DNA from: Kineosporia sp. A_224
Lineage (GTDB): Bacteria; Actinomycetota; Actinomycetes; Actinomycetales; Kineosporiaceae
DNA: 42,630 nucleotides
NCBI RefSeq assembly: GCF_002198655.1
Contig: NZ_MWLN01000170.1
Location: 1-42,630 of the forward strand
Reading direction: 5' to 3'
The position numbers and the translations under genes were made by a program. The notes beneath the pieces were generated by a model. That model searched no databases, was not told where the DNA came from, and worked only from the letters and a program-made list of their open reading frames with translations. Positions 1-8,478 of the stretch are shown here, piece by piece. The stretch's first letter is position 1. Every line of letters starts with the position of its first letter.

Positions 1-1160
1 TCCCGGACCACCTCGCCCTCGCGGGTCTGCACCACCGCGTAGCCGCGGGCGAGCGTGGCCGCGGGGGAGAGCGCGGCGACCCGGCCGCGCAGGTGCGTGA
101 CGTCGTCCGCCGCCCGGTCGAGCCGGGTCGACACCGCGGCCCGGCTGCGCCGCCGCAGGTCGGCGACCGCGTCGGCGTGCCCGGAGAGCAGCCGGTACGG
201 GTCGGCGAGGACGGACCGCTCGCGGATGCCGCGCAGCAGGTGCTCCTCGCGGTCGAGCATCCGCAGGACGGCGGCCCGGGCCCGGTCACGGCCCTGCGCG
301 ACGCGCGCCAGCTCCTCGACGACGTCGGGGACGACGCGCTTGGCGGCGTCCGTCGGGGTGGAGGCGCGGACGTCGGCGACGAGGTCGAGCAACGGGCTGT
401 CGACCTCGTGGCCGATCGCGCTGACGACGGGGGTGCGGCAGGCCGCGACGGCACGGACGAGGCTCTCGTTGCTGAAGGGCAGGAGGTCCTCCAGGCTGCC
501 GCCGCCGCGGGTGACGACGATGACGTCGACCTCGGGGGCCGCGTCGAGGGCCGCGACGGCGTCGACGACCTCGGGGACGGCGTTCGGCCCCTGGACGGCG
601 ACGTTGCGGACGTCGAACCGGACCGCGGGCCAGCGCCGGCGCGCGTTCTCGACGACGTCCCGCTCGGCGGCGCTCGCCCGGCCGCAGACCAGCCCGACGA
701 CGCGCGGCAGGAACGGGAGCGGACGCTTGCGGGACTCGGCGAACAGGCCCTCGGAGGCCAGCAGCCGGCGCAGGTGCTCGAGCCGGGCGAGCAGCTCGCC
801 GACCCCGACCGGACGCAGGTCGCTCGCCGACAGCGACAGGGACCCCCTGCGCGGGAACAGCTCCGGCTTGGCGTGGACGACGACGTGCGCGCCGTCCGCG
901 AGGGGGACGGGCAGCGCGTCGAGGGTGCGGGCGTGGACGGTGACCGAGAACGACAGGTCGACGTCGGTGTCGCGCAGGGTGAGGTAGCACGTCGCCTGAC
1001 CGGGCCGGCGGGTCAGCTGGACGACCTGCCCCTCGAGCCACACCGCGGGCGCCTTCGAGAGGTACTCGGTGAGCTTCGCCGTGAGCAGCCGCACGGGCCA
1101 CGGCCGCTCGGCGCTCGTCTGGCCGGCGGTCGCCGGCAGCTCGGCGCGCGGGGTGCTCAC
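1..1160 (-). CDS. xseA: Exodeoxyribonuclease VII large subunit, 3' end outside window
   Basis: Large subunit of exonuclease VII, which degrades single-stranded DNA to oligonucleotides in the cytoplasm together with XseB. About 386 codons are present and the C-terminus lies beyond the left edge. Translation from the GTG at 1160 gives an N-terminal OB-fold (WPVRLLTAKLTEYL, then VWLEGQV, residues about 20-110). The central nuclease domain follows, with GLVCGRASAAERDV, VTRGGGSLEDLLPFSNE and SAIGHEVDSPLLD, all hallmarks of the family. The start is supported by a TAGGGT -10 hexamer eight bases upstream (leaderless pattern) and by the position of the OB-fold. The gene follows three small genes on the same strand, with an 11-base gap after the stop of the nearest one. 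xseB is expected just outside the window; this is inference. Confidence 0.95.
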   Translation of the reverse strand, partial: MSTPRAELPATAGQTSAERPWPVRLLTAKLTEYLSKAPAVWLEGQVVQLTRRPGQATCYLTLRDTDVDLSFSVTVHARTLDALPVPLADGAHVVVHAKPELFPRRGSLSLSASDLRPVGVGELLARLEHLRRLLASEGLFAESRKRPLPFLPRVVGLVCGRASAAERDVVENARRRWPAVRFDVRNVAVQGPNAVPEVVDAVAALDAAPEVDVIVVTRGGGSLEDLLPFSNESLVRAVAACRTPVVSAIGHEVDSPLLDLVADVRASTPTDAAKRVVPDVVEELARVAQGRDRARAAVLRMLDREEHLLRGIRERSVLADPYRLLSGHADAVADLRRRSRAAVSTRLDRAADDVTHLRGRVAALSPAATLARGYAVVQTREGEVVR

Positions 1161-1168
1161 GGGGGACG

Positions 1169-1174
1169 ACCCTA
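1169..1174 (-). promoter_or_regulatory. -10 hexamer for leaderless xseA
   Basis: TAGGGT lies eight bases before the GTG of xseA and overlaps the stop codon of the upstream gene. This suggests xseA has its own promoter in addition to read-through. Confidence 0.4.
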
Positions 1175-1879
1175 CGGTGCGGCACCGACGGACGTCGCCG
1201 ACCCGCCACCGAGGTACTCGACGCAGTACCCGGTGCGTTCGACGTTCGTCACCCAGCCGTCCCGCGACGGCACCAGCGCACCGTTCGCGGTCGCGAACGC
1301 CCGCGTGCAGATGCCCAGCGCCTCGGCCCGGGTCTGCGCGTCCCCGACGTACGGGCGGTCGACGAGGTCGAGCGTCTGGAGGAGCCGGGTGCGGGCCGCG
1401 GGGTCCGCGCACGCGACGACGGTCACCCGTTCGTCGACCGTCGCCGGCTGCTCCTCGATGCACGTCCCGGGCTCCAGCACGAGCACCGACGGTGCCCCGA
1501 CGTAGGTGACCCTCGGGTCGGGCGGCGGGTCGGGCGGCGGGTCGGGCGACAGCCCGGTGAGGACCGCCACGAGGGCGACGGCGGCCGTGGCCACGGCGAC
1601 GACGGCCACCGCCGTCAGGCAGCCCCGGGCCGCGGTCCGCGGACCCGTGGCCGGGATCCGCACCGGCACCGCGACCGGGGCCGGCGCTACGGCCGGCGCG
1701 GGTGCCGTCACGGGCACGGCGGGCGGGGCCGTCCGCGGCCGGGCCCTGCGCCGCAGCGCACGCCGCCAGCCCCGGGCCTCCGTCGACCGCGGGCGCGCGA
1801 CCTCGCGGAAGAAGGCGTCGGCCTCCTCCTCGCTGGGCAGCGGGCCACCGGGCCGGGGCTGCCGGCCGGAGCCGCTCAT
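1172..1879 (-). CDS. PLPSE-module membrane protein 1, septum-formation-like extracellular domain
   Basis: A 235-aa protein. Residues about 13-27 (PLPSEEEADAFFREV) form a charged N-terminal module shared with the two upstream genes. A Pro/Ala-rich linker follows, then one membrane helix (LTAVAVVAVATAAVALVAVL, about residues 97-116), a proline repeat (SPDPPPDPPPDP) encoded by a 12-base tandem repeat near 1515-1550, and a C-terminal domain of about 100 residues. That domain has spaced cysteines (GTCIEEQP, VVACADP, GICTRAF, TGYCVEY) and resembles the actinobacterial septum-formation domain in layout. It should be a single-pass protein with the domain outside the cell. The start at 1879 has a GAGG eight bases upstream; ATG 1888 is an alternative. 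It ends 11 bases before xseA. Function is unknown; the septum link is a weak family resemblance. Confidence 0.7.
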   Translation of the reverse strand: MSGSGRQPRPGGPLPSEEEADAFFREVARPRSTEARGWRRALRRRARPRTAPPAVPVTAPAPAVAPAPVAVPVRIPATGPRTAARGCLTAVAVVAVATAAVALVAVLTGLSPDPPPDPPPDPRVTYVGAPSVLVLEPGTCIEEQPATVDERVTVVACADPAARTRLLQTLDLVDRPYVGDAQTRAEALGICTRAFATANGALVPSRDGWVTNVERTGYCVEYLGGGSATSVGAAP

Positions 1880-1940
1880 GGCGGGCATCCTCGTCGTCCG
1901 GGAGCGGGCCGGTCCACACGGGTGGGGCGGCGGACGACGG

Positions 1941-2589
1941 TCACCGGACGACCGGCCGGGCGCAGACGGCGTACCGCGCGCGGTCGACGTACCAGGCATG
2001 CTCGCCCGGGACCGTGACGAGCACCTCGCCGTCGGACGCGATGCCGTGCTCCTGCCGGCACAGCTCCTCCGCCCGGGCCGCCGCGGTCGGACCCGGGTAG
2101 CCGGACTGCCCTTCGAAGCGGACGAGCCCGAGGATCCGCACCCGCGCCTCGGCGCTGTCGCACGCGACCGTCGGGTAGTACTCGTCGGTGAACGCCGGCA
2201 TCGCGCTGACGCAGACCTCCGGGGGCGGGCGCGGCGGCGTCCCGGTGCCTGGGGCACTTCTGCGCCGGTACGGGCGGCAGGATGACGTAGTTCAGCCGGT
2301 CCTCGCCGTGACCGAGCAGCAGCGCCAGAGCGGCCACCCCGGCGACGACGACCGCGGGTGGGCCGAGGGTGGACCAGGGGAGGTCACGGACCCTGCGCAC
2401 TCCGCGTCCCGCGGCGGCGGTGGGGACGGCCACGGCGCGGGTCGCGGTGTCCCGGGCGGCGGCGGCCACAGCGGCGATCCCGTCGTCGATGCCGGTCGTC
2501 GTCGGCTCCGCCGACCGCACCGGCGCGACCTCGCGGAAGAGCCGGTCGGCCTCGTCCTCGCTCGGCAGCGGGTCGCCGGCCGGCGTCAT
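1941..2589 (-). pseudogene. PLPSE-module membrane protein 2, frameshifted (mutation, sequence error, or +1 recoding)
   Basis: The ATG at 2589 overlaps the stop codon of the upstream gene (ATGA) and has GAGG seven bases before it. The first frame encodes PLPSEDEADRLFREV (residues 7-21), a linker and a membrane helix (PPAVVVAGVAALALLLG), and runs to QKCPR near 2250. From there homology to paralogue 1 continues only in the +1 frame: EVCVSAMPAFTDEYYPTVAC, RVRILGLVRFEG, EELCRQEHG and ARYAVCARPVV, ending at 1941. Skipping one base at the G4 run 2251-2254 (CCCC on the coding strand) restores a 215-aa protein matching paralogue 1 from end to end. The other frame stays open to 1876, so nothing stops translation early. 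The cause may be a real mutation, a homopolymer read error, or +1 slippage on CCC-AGG-C. Confidence 0.65.
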
Positions 2590-2984
2590 GCGAGCACCTC
2601 GGCGCAGACCGCGAGCCGGGCCCCGTCGGCCCACGCCGGCCCGCTCGGCACGACGGCCCGGAACTCGCCGGCCTGCTCCCCGGAGCCGTCGTACACGAGG
2701 CCGGGGAAGCGCGGGCGGCAGCGGTCCTCGGCGAGGGTCCGCTCGGGCTCGATCCCGGTGAACGCCCCTGCCGGCAGCAGCACGAGGCCGAGCACCCGGA
2801 TACGTGGCGGGCCGCCGACGTCGCAGTCGACACCGGTGACCCGCTCGTCCGTGGTCGTGGGCAGTGCCGCGAGCCGGGCAGCCCACGCCGGCGCCGGGGC
2901 CTGCGTCGAGCGGGAGACCGGCACCGTCCGGAAGAGCCGGTCGGTCTCGGCCTCGCTCGGCAGCGGGTCGGCCGACGGCGTCAC
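2586..2984 (-). CDS. PLPSE-module protein 3, no membrane helix
   Basis: A 132-aa protein starting at a GTG chosen because the following residues (TPSADPLPSEAETDRLFRTV) align with the start of the downstream paralogue. In-frame upstream ATGs near 3040-3055 cannot be excluded. After the PLPSE module the membrane segment of the two paralogues is missing, and the chain passes straight into the septum-formation-like domain (TDERVTGVDCDVGG, RIRVLGLVLLP, EDRCRPRFPG, ARLAVCAEV). It would therefore be cytoplasmic unless the start lies upstream. It is the first gene of a three-gene run ending at xseA and overlaps the second by four bases, so the two are probably translationally coupled. Function is unknown. 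Confidence 0.6.
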   Translation of the reverse strand: MTPSADPLPSEAETDRLFRTVPVSRSTQAPAPAWAARLAALPTTTDERVTGVDCDVGGPPRIRVLGLVLLPAGAFTGIEPERTLAEDRCRPRFPGLVYDGSGEQAGEFRAVVPSGPAWADGARLAVCAEVLA

Positions 2985-3178
2985 GCCGTGCACCCCGGCG
3001 GACCGGTCGCCTCCGGGCGGGGACCCCGTCGACCCTGGCATGCGACTGATCATCGAGGTGTTGACGTGCGGCGTCCACGCCCGGCTCCGTGCCGCCGCGC
3101 GGTGGAGGTCCGGTGGAGGCCGCGTGGACGTCCTGGGGGCGCCGCGGCCCACGACAGGTGGCCCGGCCCCCCGCCGCC

Positions 3179-3184
3179 TACGAT
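3179..3184 (+). promoter_or_regulatory. -10 hexamer for leaderless ispH
   Basis: TACGAT is followed by six bases and then the GTG of ispH. The GGAGG between them sits only one base from the GTG, too close to act as a normal ribosome site, so a leaderless transcript is the better reading. Confidence 0.55.
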
Positions 3185-3190
3185 GGAGGC

Positions 3191-4243
3191 GTGACCCAGA
3201 CCGCTGACCCGAGCCGCACCGTGCCCGCCGCCGACCCGGCGCCCGCCCCGTCCGCGGCCGACGCACCTGCTGCGGCGACGTCCGGGAAGCGGGTCCTGCT
3301 CGCCGCCCCCCGCGGCTACTGCGCGGGTGTCGACCGGGCCGTCGTCACGGTCGAGAAGGCCCTGGAGCACCACGGCCCGCCGGTCTACGTCCGCAAGCAG
3401 ATCGTCCACAACAAGCACGTCGTGGAGACCCTCGAGCGTCGTGGCGCGATCTTCGTCGACGACACCGACGAGGTCCCCGAGGGCGCGCTGGTGATCTTCT
3501 CCGCGCACGGGGTGGCGCCGGCCGTCCACGAGGCCGCGCACCGCCGTCAGCTGCGGACGATCGACGCGACGTGCCCGCTCGTGACGAAGGTCCACAAGGA
3601 GGCCGTCCGGTTCGCGACGGACGACTACGACATCCTGCTCATCGGCCACGCCGGGCACGAGGAGGTCGAGGGGACCGCAGGCGAGGCGCCCGCGCACATC
3701 CAGCTCGTCAACGGTCCCGAGGACGTCGAGCAGGTCGTCGTCCGCGACCCGGAGCGGGTCGTGTGGCTCTCCCAGACGACGCTGTCGGTCGACGAGACGA
3801 TGACGACCGTGAACCTGCTGCGGCAGAAGTTCCCCCAGCTGCAGGACCCGCCCAGCGACGACATCTGCTACGCCACCCAGAACCGCCAGGTCGCGGTGAA
3901 GAAGATCGCGGCGGAGTCCGACCTCGTCATCGTCGTCGGGTCGAGCAACTCCTCGAACTCGGTCCGCCTCGTCGAGGTCGCGCTCGAGCACGGCGCCCGG
4001 GCGTCCTACCGCGTGGACAACGTCGGCGAGATCGAGGAGTCCTGGCTGGACGGCGTCGGCACGGTCGGTGTGACCTCGGGCGCGAGCGTGCCGGAGATCC
4101 TCGTGCAGGAGGTCCTCGCATACCTCACCGAGCGCGGCTACGGGCAGGCCGAGGAGGTCGTCACGGCCGAGGAGGACCTGCTCTTCTCGCTCCCCAAGGA
4201 GCTGCGCCGCGACCTCAAGGCGGCCCGGGCCGCGCAGGCCTGA
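3191..4243 (+). CDS. ispH: 4-hydroxy-3-methylbut-2-enyl diphosphate reductase
   Basis: The last enzyme of the MEP isoprenoid pathway; it reduces HMBPP to IPP and DMAPP with an Fe-S cluster. The 350-aa protein has an unstructured Ala/Pro-rich N-terminal tail of about 32 residues, then the IspH core. The three cluster cysteines are in [10 protein letters not shown] (Cys44), DATCPLV (Cys128) and [10 protein letters not shown] (Cys226). Substrate-pocket motifs are also present: [32 protein letters not shown] and TSGASVPE. The GTG start at 3191 fits both the -10 box and the short tail typical of actinobacteria. It converges with rmuC with an 18-base gap. The xseA-ispH-ychF proximity is a common actinobacterial arrangement. 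Confidence 0.97.
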   Translation: MTQTADPSRTVPAADPAPAPSAADAPAAATSGKRVLLAAPRGYCAGVDRAVVTVEKALEHHGPPVYVRKQIVHNKHVVETLERRGAIFVDDTDEVPEGALVIFSAHGVAPAVHEAAHRRQLRTIDATCPLVTKVHKEAVRFATDDYDILLIGHAGHEEVEGTAGEAPAHIQLVNGPEDVEQVVVRDPERVVWLSQTTLSVDETMTTVNLLRQKFPQLQDPPSDDICYATQNRQVAVKKIAAESDLVIVVGSSNSSNSVRLVEVALEHGARASYRVDNVGEIEESWLDGVGTVGVTSGASVPEILVQEVLAYLTERGYGQAEEVVTAEEDLLFSLPKELRRDLKAARAAQA

Positions 4244-4261
4244 CTGGCTCCCGACCGGCCC

Positions 4262-5476
4262 TCACCCGGCCTCGCGGACGGCGCCGCCCCCGGGCGGGCC
4301 GCCCGGCTCGTCGACGAACGGCCAGTCCCGGTGCAGCGGGGGCAGCGCCTCGCGGTGCTCGGCCTCGATGAGCTCCGCGGCCGTGAGCGGCCGCGGGGTG
4401 ACCTCGAGGGGCGCGAGCTCCTCCAGGTCGAGGTCGGTGACGTCGAGGTCACGCATCCGCCGGGCGCTCACGAGCACCCGGCGCTCCATCGTCCCGACGA
4501 GGGCGTTGTAGTCCTCGACGGCCCGGTGCAGGCTGCGACCCAGCTTGGACGTCACCCCGCCGAGCGAGCCGAGCCGGCCGTAGAGCTCCCGGCCGAGGTC
4601 GAACAGCGCCCGCGCGCTGCCCGACAGCGCCTCGGACTGCCACGTGAGCGCCACCGTCCGCAGCAGCGCCAGCAGCGTCGTCGGCGTCGCGAGGACGACC
4701 CGCCGCGCCATCGCGTGCTCCAGGAGCGCCGGGTCGGCGGAGCAGGCCGCCGCGAGGAACGCCTCGCCGGGCACGAAGCACACGACGAGCTCGGGGGAGG
4801 GGTCGAACGCCGTCCAGTACTCCTTGGCCGCGAGCGCGTCGACGTGCGCCCGCAGCGCCCTGGCGTGCGCGGTCGCGGCAGCGGCCTGCCGGGCCGGGTC
4901 CTGCGACTCCTCGCTCGCCTCGAGGAACGCCGCGAGCGGTGCCTTGGCGTCGACGACGACGTGCTTGCCGCCGGGCAGACGGACGACGACGTCCGGCCGG
5001 ACGCCCTCCCCGGCCGCCGTCGTCCCGGCGACCTGGGTGTCGAAGTCGACCCGCGCGAGCATCCCCGCGTGCTCGATGACGCGGCGCAGCTGGACCTCGC
5101 CCCATGCACCGCGGGCGGTCGGTGACCGCAGCGCCCCGGCCAGGGCGGACGTCTGCACCCGCAGCGCCTCGCCGTGCGTCCGGACCGCCTCGAGCTGCTC
5201 GCCGAGGCGGGCGTACTGCTCGACCCGGTCCCGCTCCAGGACACGCACCTGGCCCTCGACCCGGACCAGCGCCGACGACAGCGGCGCGAGCGTCGCGGCG
5301 AGCTCCCGGTCGTGGTCCGTCGACGTCTCGAGGTCGGTGACCCGCTCGCGCAGGACGTCCCGCTCGGCGGCGAGCGCCGCCGTCCGGGCCGTGACGACGA
5401 GCCGCCACGCCCCGGTGGCCGCGAGCGCGCCGAGGACCGCCCCGACGACGAGGGCCACGAGCACGGAGGTCTGCAT
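4262..5476 (-). CDS. rmuC: DNA recombination protein RmuC family
   Basis: A 404-aa RmuC homologue, a family thought to limit DNA inversions at short inverted repeats, with a PD-(D/E)xK-like core. An N-terminal membrane helix (LVALVVGAVLGALAATGAW, residues 6-24) is followed by a Glu/Arg/Leu-rich coiled coil (about 30-115). The core then shows RGAWGEVQLRRVIEHAGM, RPDVVVRLPGGKHVVVDAK, PSPELVVCFVPGEAFLAAA and VVLATPTTLLALLRTVA, the most conserved family segments. The VDAK motif carries the predicted catalytic lysine. The C-terminus is Pro/Gly-rich and probably disordered. The start is an ATG placed directly before the membrane helix. It lies downstream of the large RCC1 gene on the same strand with a 48-base gap. 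Confidence 0.93.
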   Translation of the reverse strand: MQTSVLVALVVGAVLGALAATGAWRLVVTARTAALAAERDVLRERVTDLETSTDHDRELAATLAPLSSALVRVEGQVRVLERDRVEQYARLGEQLEAVRTHGEALRVQTSALAGALRSPTARGAWGEVQLRRVIEHAGMLARVDFDTQVAGTTAAGEGVRPDVVVRLPGGKHVVVDAKAPLAAFLEASEESQDPARQAAAATAHARALRAHVDALAAKEYWTAFDPSPELVVCFVPGEAFLAAACSADPALLEHAMARRVVLATPTTLLALLRTVALTWQSEALSGSARALFDLGRELYGRLGSLGGVTSKLGRSLHRAVEDYNALVGTMERRVLVSARRMRDLDVTDLDLEELAPLEVTPRPLTAAELIEAEHREALPPLHRDWPFVDEPGGPPGGGAVREAG

Positions 5477-5524
5477 GGCCTCACCGTCCCAGCAGGCACC
5501 GACAACCGCGGTGCGGGTGCACCG

Positions 5525-8305
5525 TCACCCGAGCAGGTACGTCGTCCCGCCGCCCGCGGCGACCGTCGCGACGTCGTCGCCGACGTGCACCGGGACCGTC
5601 GCGCGGAGCAGGTCGCCCTGCCCCAGCTGACCGGAGGCACCCCGGCCCCAGCACCACGCCGACCCGTCGGACCGGGTCGCGCAGGCGTGCGCCGACCCGG
5701 CGCCGACCGCGGTCCACGTCGTCGCCGAGCCCACCTGGACCGGTGCGCCGTGGTCGGTCGTGTCCCCGACGCCGACCTGGCCGTCCGCGTTGGCGCCCCA
5801 GCACCACAGCGTGCCGTTCGTCCGCGTCGCGCAGCCGAAGCCGGTGCCGAGCGCGACCCGGGCCCACGTCGTCGCGACCCCGACCTTCGTCGGCGCCGAC
5901 ACGTTGCCGCTCAGCTCGTCCAGCCCGAGGCCCGGACCGGCGAACGGCGTCGCCTCGCCCCAGCACCACAGCGTGCGGTCCGTCTTCGTCGCGCACGTCA
6001 CGAGGTCGCCGGCGGAGACGTCGGACCACGTTGTCCCGGTGCCCACCCGGGTGGGCACGGCGACGTGGTCGTCGTCGTCCATGAACGGGCCGAGGCCCAG
6101 GCTGTTGCCGAAGTTGTCGCCCCAGCACCACAGGCTGCGGTCGACCCGCGTCGCACAGGCGTGCGTGGCCCCGACGGACACCCCGGCCCAGCCGGTGGCC
6201 GCGCCGACCCGGGTCGGACCGACCGCCGTCCCGGACGTCGTGCCGTCACCGACCTGGCCCTCGTCCCGGGAGCCCCAGCACCACAGGCCGCCGTCGGTGC
6301 GGATGCCGCAGCCCGACGTCCGCCCGACCGAGACCTCGGCCCACGGGCCGGAGTCGTCCATCTTCTGCGGTGTCGCGGACGGCGCCGTACCGCCCGTCGG
6401 CAGGCGGTGGGTGCTCGTCTCGCCCCAGCACCACAGCGCGCCGTCGGTGCGGATGCCGCACGCGGCGCCCCCGGCGGCCGACAGCGCCGCCCAGGCGGAC
6501 GACGTCCCGACCCGAGCGGGCGCCGTCACCGCGACGGCCCGGCCGAGCCGCCCGGAGGTGCCGTCGCCCCAGCACAGGAGCTCGCCGCCGTCCGACAGGC
6601 CGCAGCCGTGGGCGGCGCCGAGCGCGATCCCTGCCCAGCCGGCCGACGACAGCGTCCACACCGCATAGGTCTCGGGTGCTGCGGGGCCGGCGGACGTCGC
6701 CCCGCCGAGGCCGGCCGCCAGGGCCGTGCCCCAGCACTGCAGCTCGGCGACCATCTGCCCGCAGGCCCAGCCGGTGCCGGTCGAGACGTCGGCCCAGCCG
6801 GTGCTCGCACCGACCGTGGTCGGCGACGTCCGGTCGGTCCGGTCGCCCACCCCGAGCTGCCCGTCCGCGTTGAGGCCCCAGCACGCGAGCGTGCCGGTGG
6901 TCCGGCGGGCGCACGTGAAGCCGGAGCCCGCGCTCACCTGGGCCCAGTCGGTGCCCGTGCCGACCTGGATCGGCACGAACCGGTTGGAGGTGTCACCGGC
7001 GCCGAGCCCGAGCGCGCCGTCGCCGTAGGTGCCCCAGCACCAGAGCGTGTCGTCGGTGCGGGTGCCGCACGTGTGGTCCGCGCCGACCGAGACCGAGGCC
7101 CAGTCGGAGTCCAGGCCCACCCGGGCCGGGGTGTCCTGGTCGTCGGAGGTACCGGTGCCGAGCCGGCCGTCGGACCCCGGTCCCCAGCAGTAGAGCGTGG
7201 AGTCCTGCTTGAGGGCGCAGGTGTGCCCGCCGGCGCCGGCGGCGACCGAGGCCCAGTCGGTGTCGGTGCCGACCTGGACGGGGACGTCGCGGTCGGTCGT
7301 GTCGCCGAGGCCGAGCTGGGCGAGGTCGTTCGCGCCCCAGCACCAGAGGGTGTGGTCGGTCTGCGTCGCGCAGGTGCGCAGCGCGCCGGCGGAGACGGTC
7401 GCCCAGTCGGTGCTGCTGCCGACCTGCGCCGGGGACGTCGCGTCGGTCGTGCCGCCGAGGCCGAGCTGGCCGTGCGCGTTCGCGCCCCAGCACCACAGGG
7501 TGCCGTCGGCGAGGGCGGCGCACGTGTGGTCGGTGCCCGCCGTGACGCCGGCCCAGGCCGACCGCGGGAGGGTGACGACCTGCGGCTCGAGGCCGGTGAC
7601 GCCGTGGCCGCCCTGACCGGCGCCGGTGTCGCCGGTCGACGAGAGCCGGCCTGCGGCCCGCGGCCGGACGGCGGTCCCGCCGGTCGGCGTGCCCCAGCCG
7701 GCCACGTTGCGGGCCTGGACCCGGACGACGTCCGTGACGCCGTCCGGCAGGCCGGCGAGCGTGCAGGTCGTCGCGGGGGCGGTGGCGGTGCACGTCGCAC
7801 CGGCCGTGACCGCGCGGTAGGAGAGCACGGCGGCGCCGCCGGTCGAGGCAGGCGGGGCCCAGGTGACGACGCCGTGGCCGTCGCCGGAGCGGACGGTCAC
7901 CGCGAGCGGCGCGCCGGGCGTGGTCCGCGGCGTCCCGTAGCCGGGCAGCGACGCGGGGCCGGTGCCGACCCGGTTGCGGGCCGTCACCCGGACGGCGTAG
8001 CGGGCGCCGTTCGTCAGGCCGGTCACCGTGCAGGTGAGGGCGGTCGTCGTCGTGCACGAGCGGGTGCCGGGGGTCGTCGTGACCTTGTAGCCGAGGACGG
8101 CGGCCCCGCCGGTCGACGCCGGCCGGGCCCAGGCGACCGTGAGGGAGGCGGCCTTGGGGACGACGGTGACGGCGCGCGGCGCGGAGGGGCGGGAGGCCGC
8201 CGCCTGGGCGGGCGCGGCGAGGGTGAGGGAGGCGAGGCAGAGCGAGGCAGCGGCGACGAGGCCCGGGCCGAGGGCCAGGGCGCGTGCGGCGGCACGGAGG
8301 CGCAT
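5525..8305 (-). CDS. Secreted Fn3 plus 13-repeat RCC1-type protein
   Basis: A 926-aa exported protein. A signal peptide (about residues 1-36, ending LAAPAQAAA) is followed by two fibronectin type III domains (about 40-210; ATSTGGAAVL-type strands and ARNRVGTGP, ARNVAGWGTP turns), then RCC1 repeats to the C-terminus. I count 13 repeats, each ending in a version of TLWCWGANxxGQLGLGdttd, with a cysteine ten residues before the CWG cysteine in nearly every copy. There is no sortase motif or membrane anchor, so it is probably released or bound non-covalently to the envelope. The start was set at ATG 8305 because the signal peptide follows directly; the open frame continues upstream without coding character. 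Ligand and role are unknown; a binding or scaffold function is inferred from the propeller fold. Confidence 0.88.
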   Translation of the reverse strand: MRLRAAARALALGPGLVAAASLCLASLTLAAPAQAAASRPSAPRAVTVVPKAASLTVAWARPASTGGAAVLGYKVTTTPGTRSCTTTTALTCTVTGLTNGARYAVRVTARNRVGTGPASLPGYGTPRTTPGAPLAVTVRSGDGHGVVTWAPPASTGGAAVLSYRAVTAGATCTATAPATTCTLAGLPDGVTDVVRVQARNVAGWGTPTGGTAVRPRAAGRLSSTGDTGAGQGGHGVTGLEPQVVTLPRSAWAGVTAGTDHTCAALADGTLWCWGANAHGQLGLGGTTDATSPAQVGSSTDWATVSAGALRTCATQTDHTLWCWGANDLAQLGLGDTTDRDVPVQVGTDTDWASVAAGAGGHTCALKQDSTLYCWGPGSDGRLGTGTSDDQDTPARVGLDSDWASVSVGADHTCGTRTDDTLWCWGTYGDGALGLGAGDTSNRFVPIQVGTGTDWAQVSAGSGFTCARRTTGTLACWGLNADGQLGVGDRTDRTSPTTVGASTGWADVSTGTGWACGQMVAELQCWGTALAAGLGGATSAGPAAPETYAVWTLSSAGWAGIALGAAHGCGLSDGGELLCWGDGTSGRLGRAVAVTAPARVGTSSAWAALSAAGGAACGIRTDGALWCWGETSTHRLPTGGTAPSATPQKMDDSGPWAEVSVGRTSGCGIRTDGGLWCWGSRDEGQVGDGTTSGTAVGPTRVGAATGWAGVSVGATHACATRVDRSLWCWGDNFGNSLGLGPFMDDDDHVAVPTRVGTGTTWSDVSAGDLVTCATKTDRTLWCWGEATPFAGPGLGLDELSGNVSAPTKVGVATTWARVALGTGFGCATRTNGTLWCWGANADGQVGVGDTTDHGAPVQVGSATTWTAVGAGSAHACATRSDGSAWCWGRGASGQLGQGDLLRATVPVHVGDDVATVAAGGGTTYLLG

Positions 8306-8463
8306 GCTCCGTTGTCGGCACGGCGGGGGCCGGACGTGAGGGCGGTCGGGCGAGGTCCCTGTCGGCACCGTGCGTGCGGATGTGAGGCGTTCACCCGTCC
8401 GGCGGGCGGCCGGACGGGGCCCGTGCCGGGGGTGCGGCGTCAGGCGGGTCGCCGCCGCGCCGG

Positions 8464-8469
8464 TAGAGT
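8464..8469 (+). promoter_or_regulatory. -10 hexamer for ychF
   Basis: TAGAGT lies nine bases before the GTG of ychF and there is no Shine-Dalgarno sequence between, which suggests leaderless or very short-leader expression. Confidence 0.45.
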
Positions 8470-8478
8470 CCTGTCCTC

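Noticed and set aside
1515-1550. Intergenic minisatellite
   Set aside because: The 12-base tandem repeat is in frame inside the membrane protein gene and encodes its PPPDPPPDP linker.
5600-7520. CRISPR-like periodic repeat (CCCCAGCACCA about every 140-160 bases)
   Set aside because: The period matches the RCC1 repeat length, and the repeated bases encode the conserved CWG residues in one continuous reading frame.
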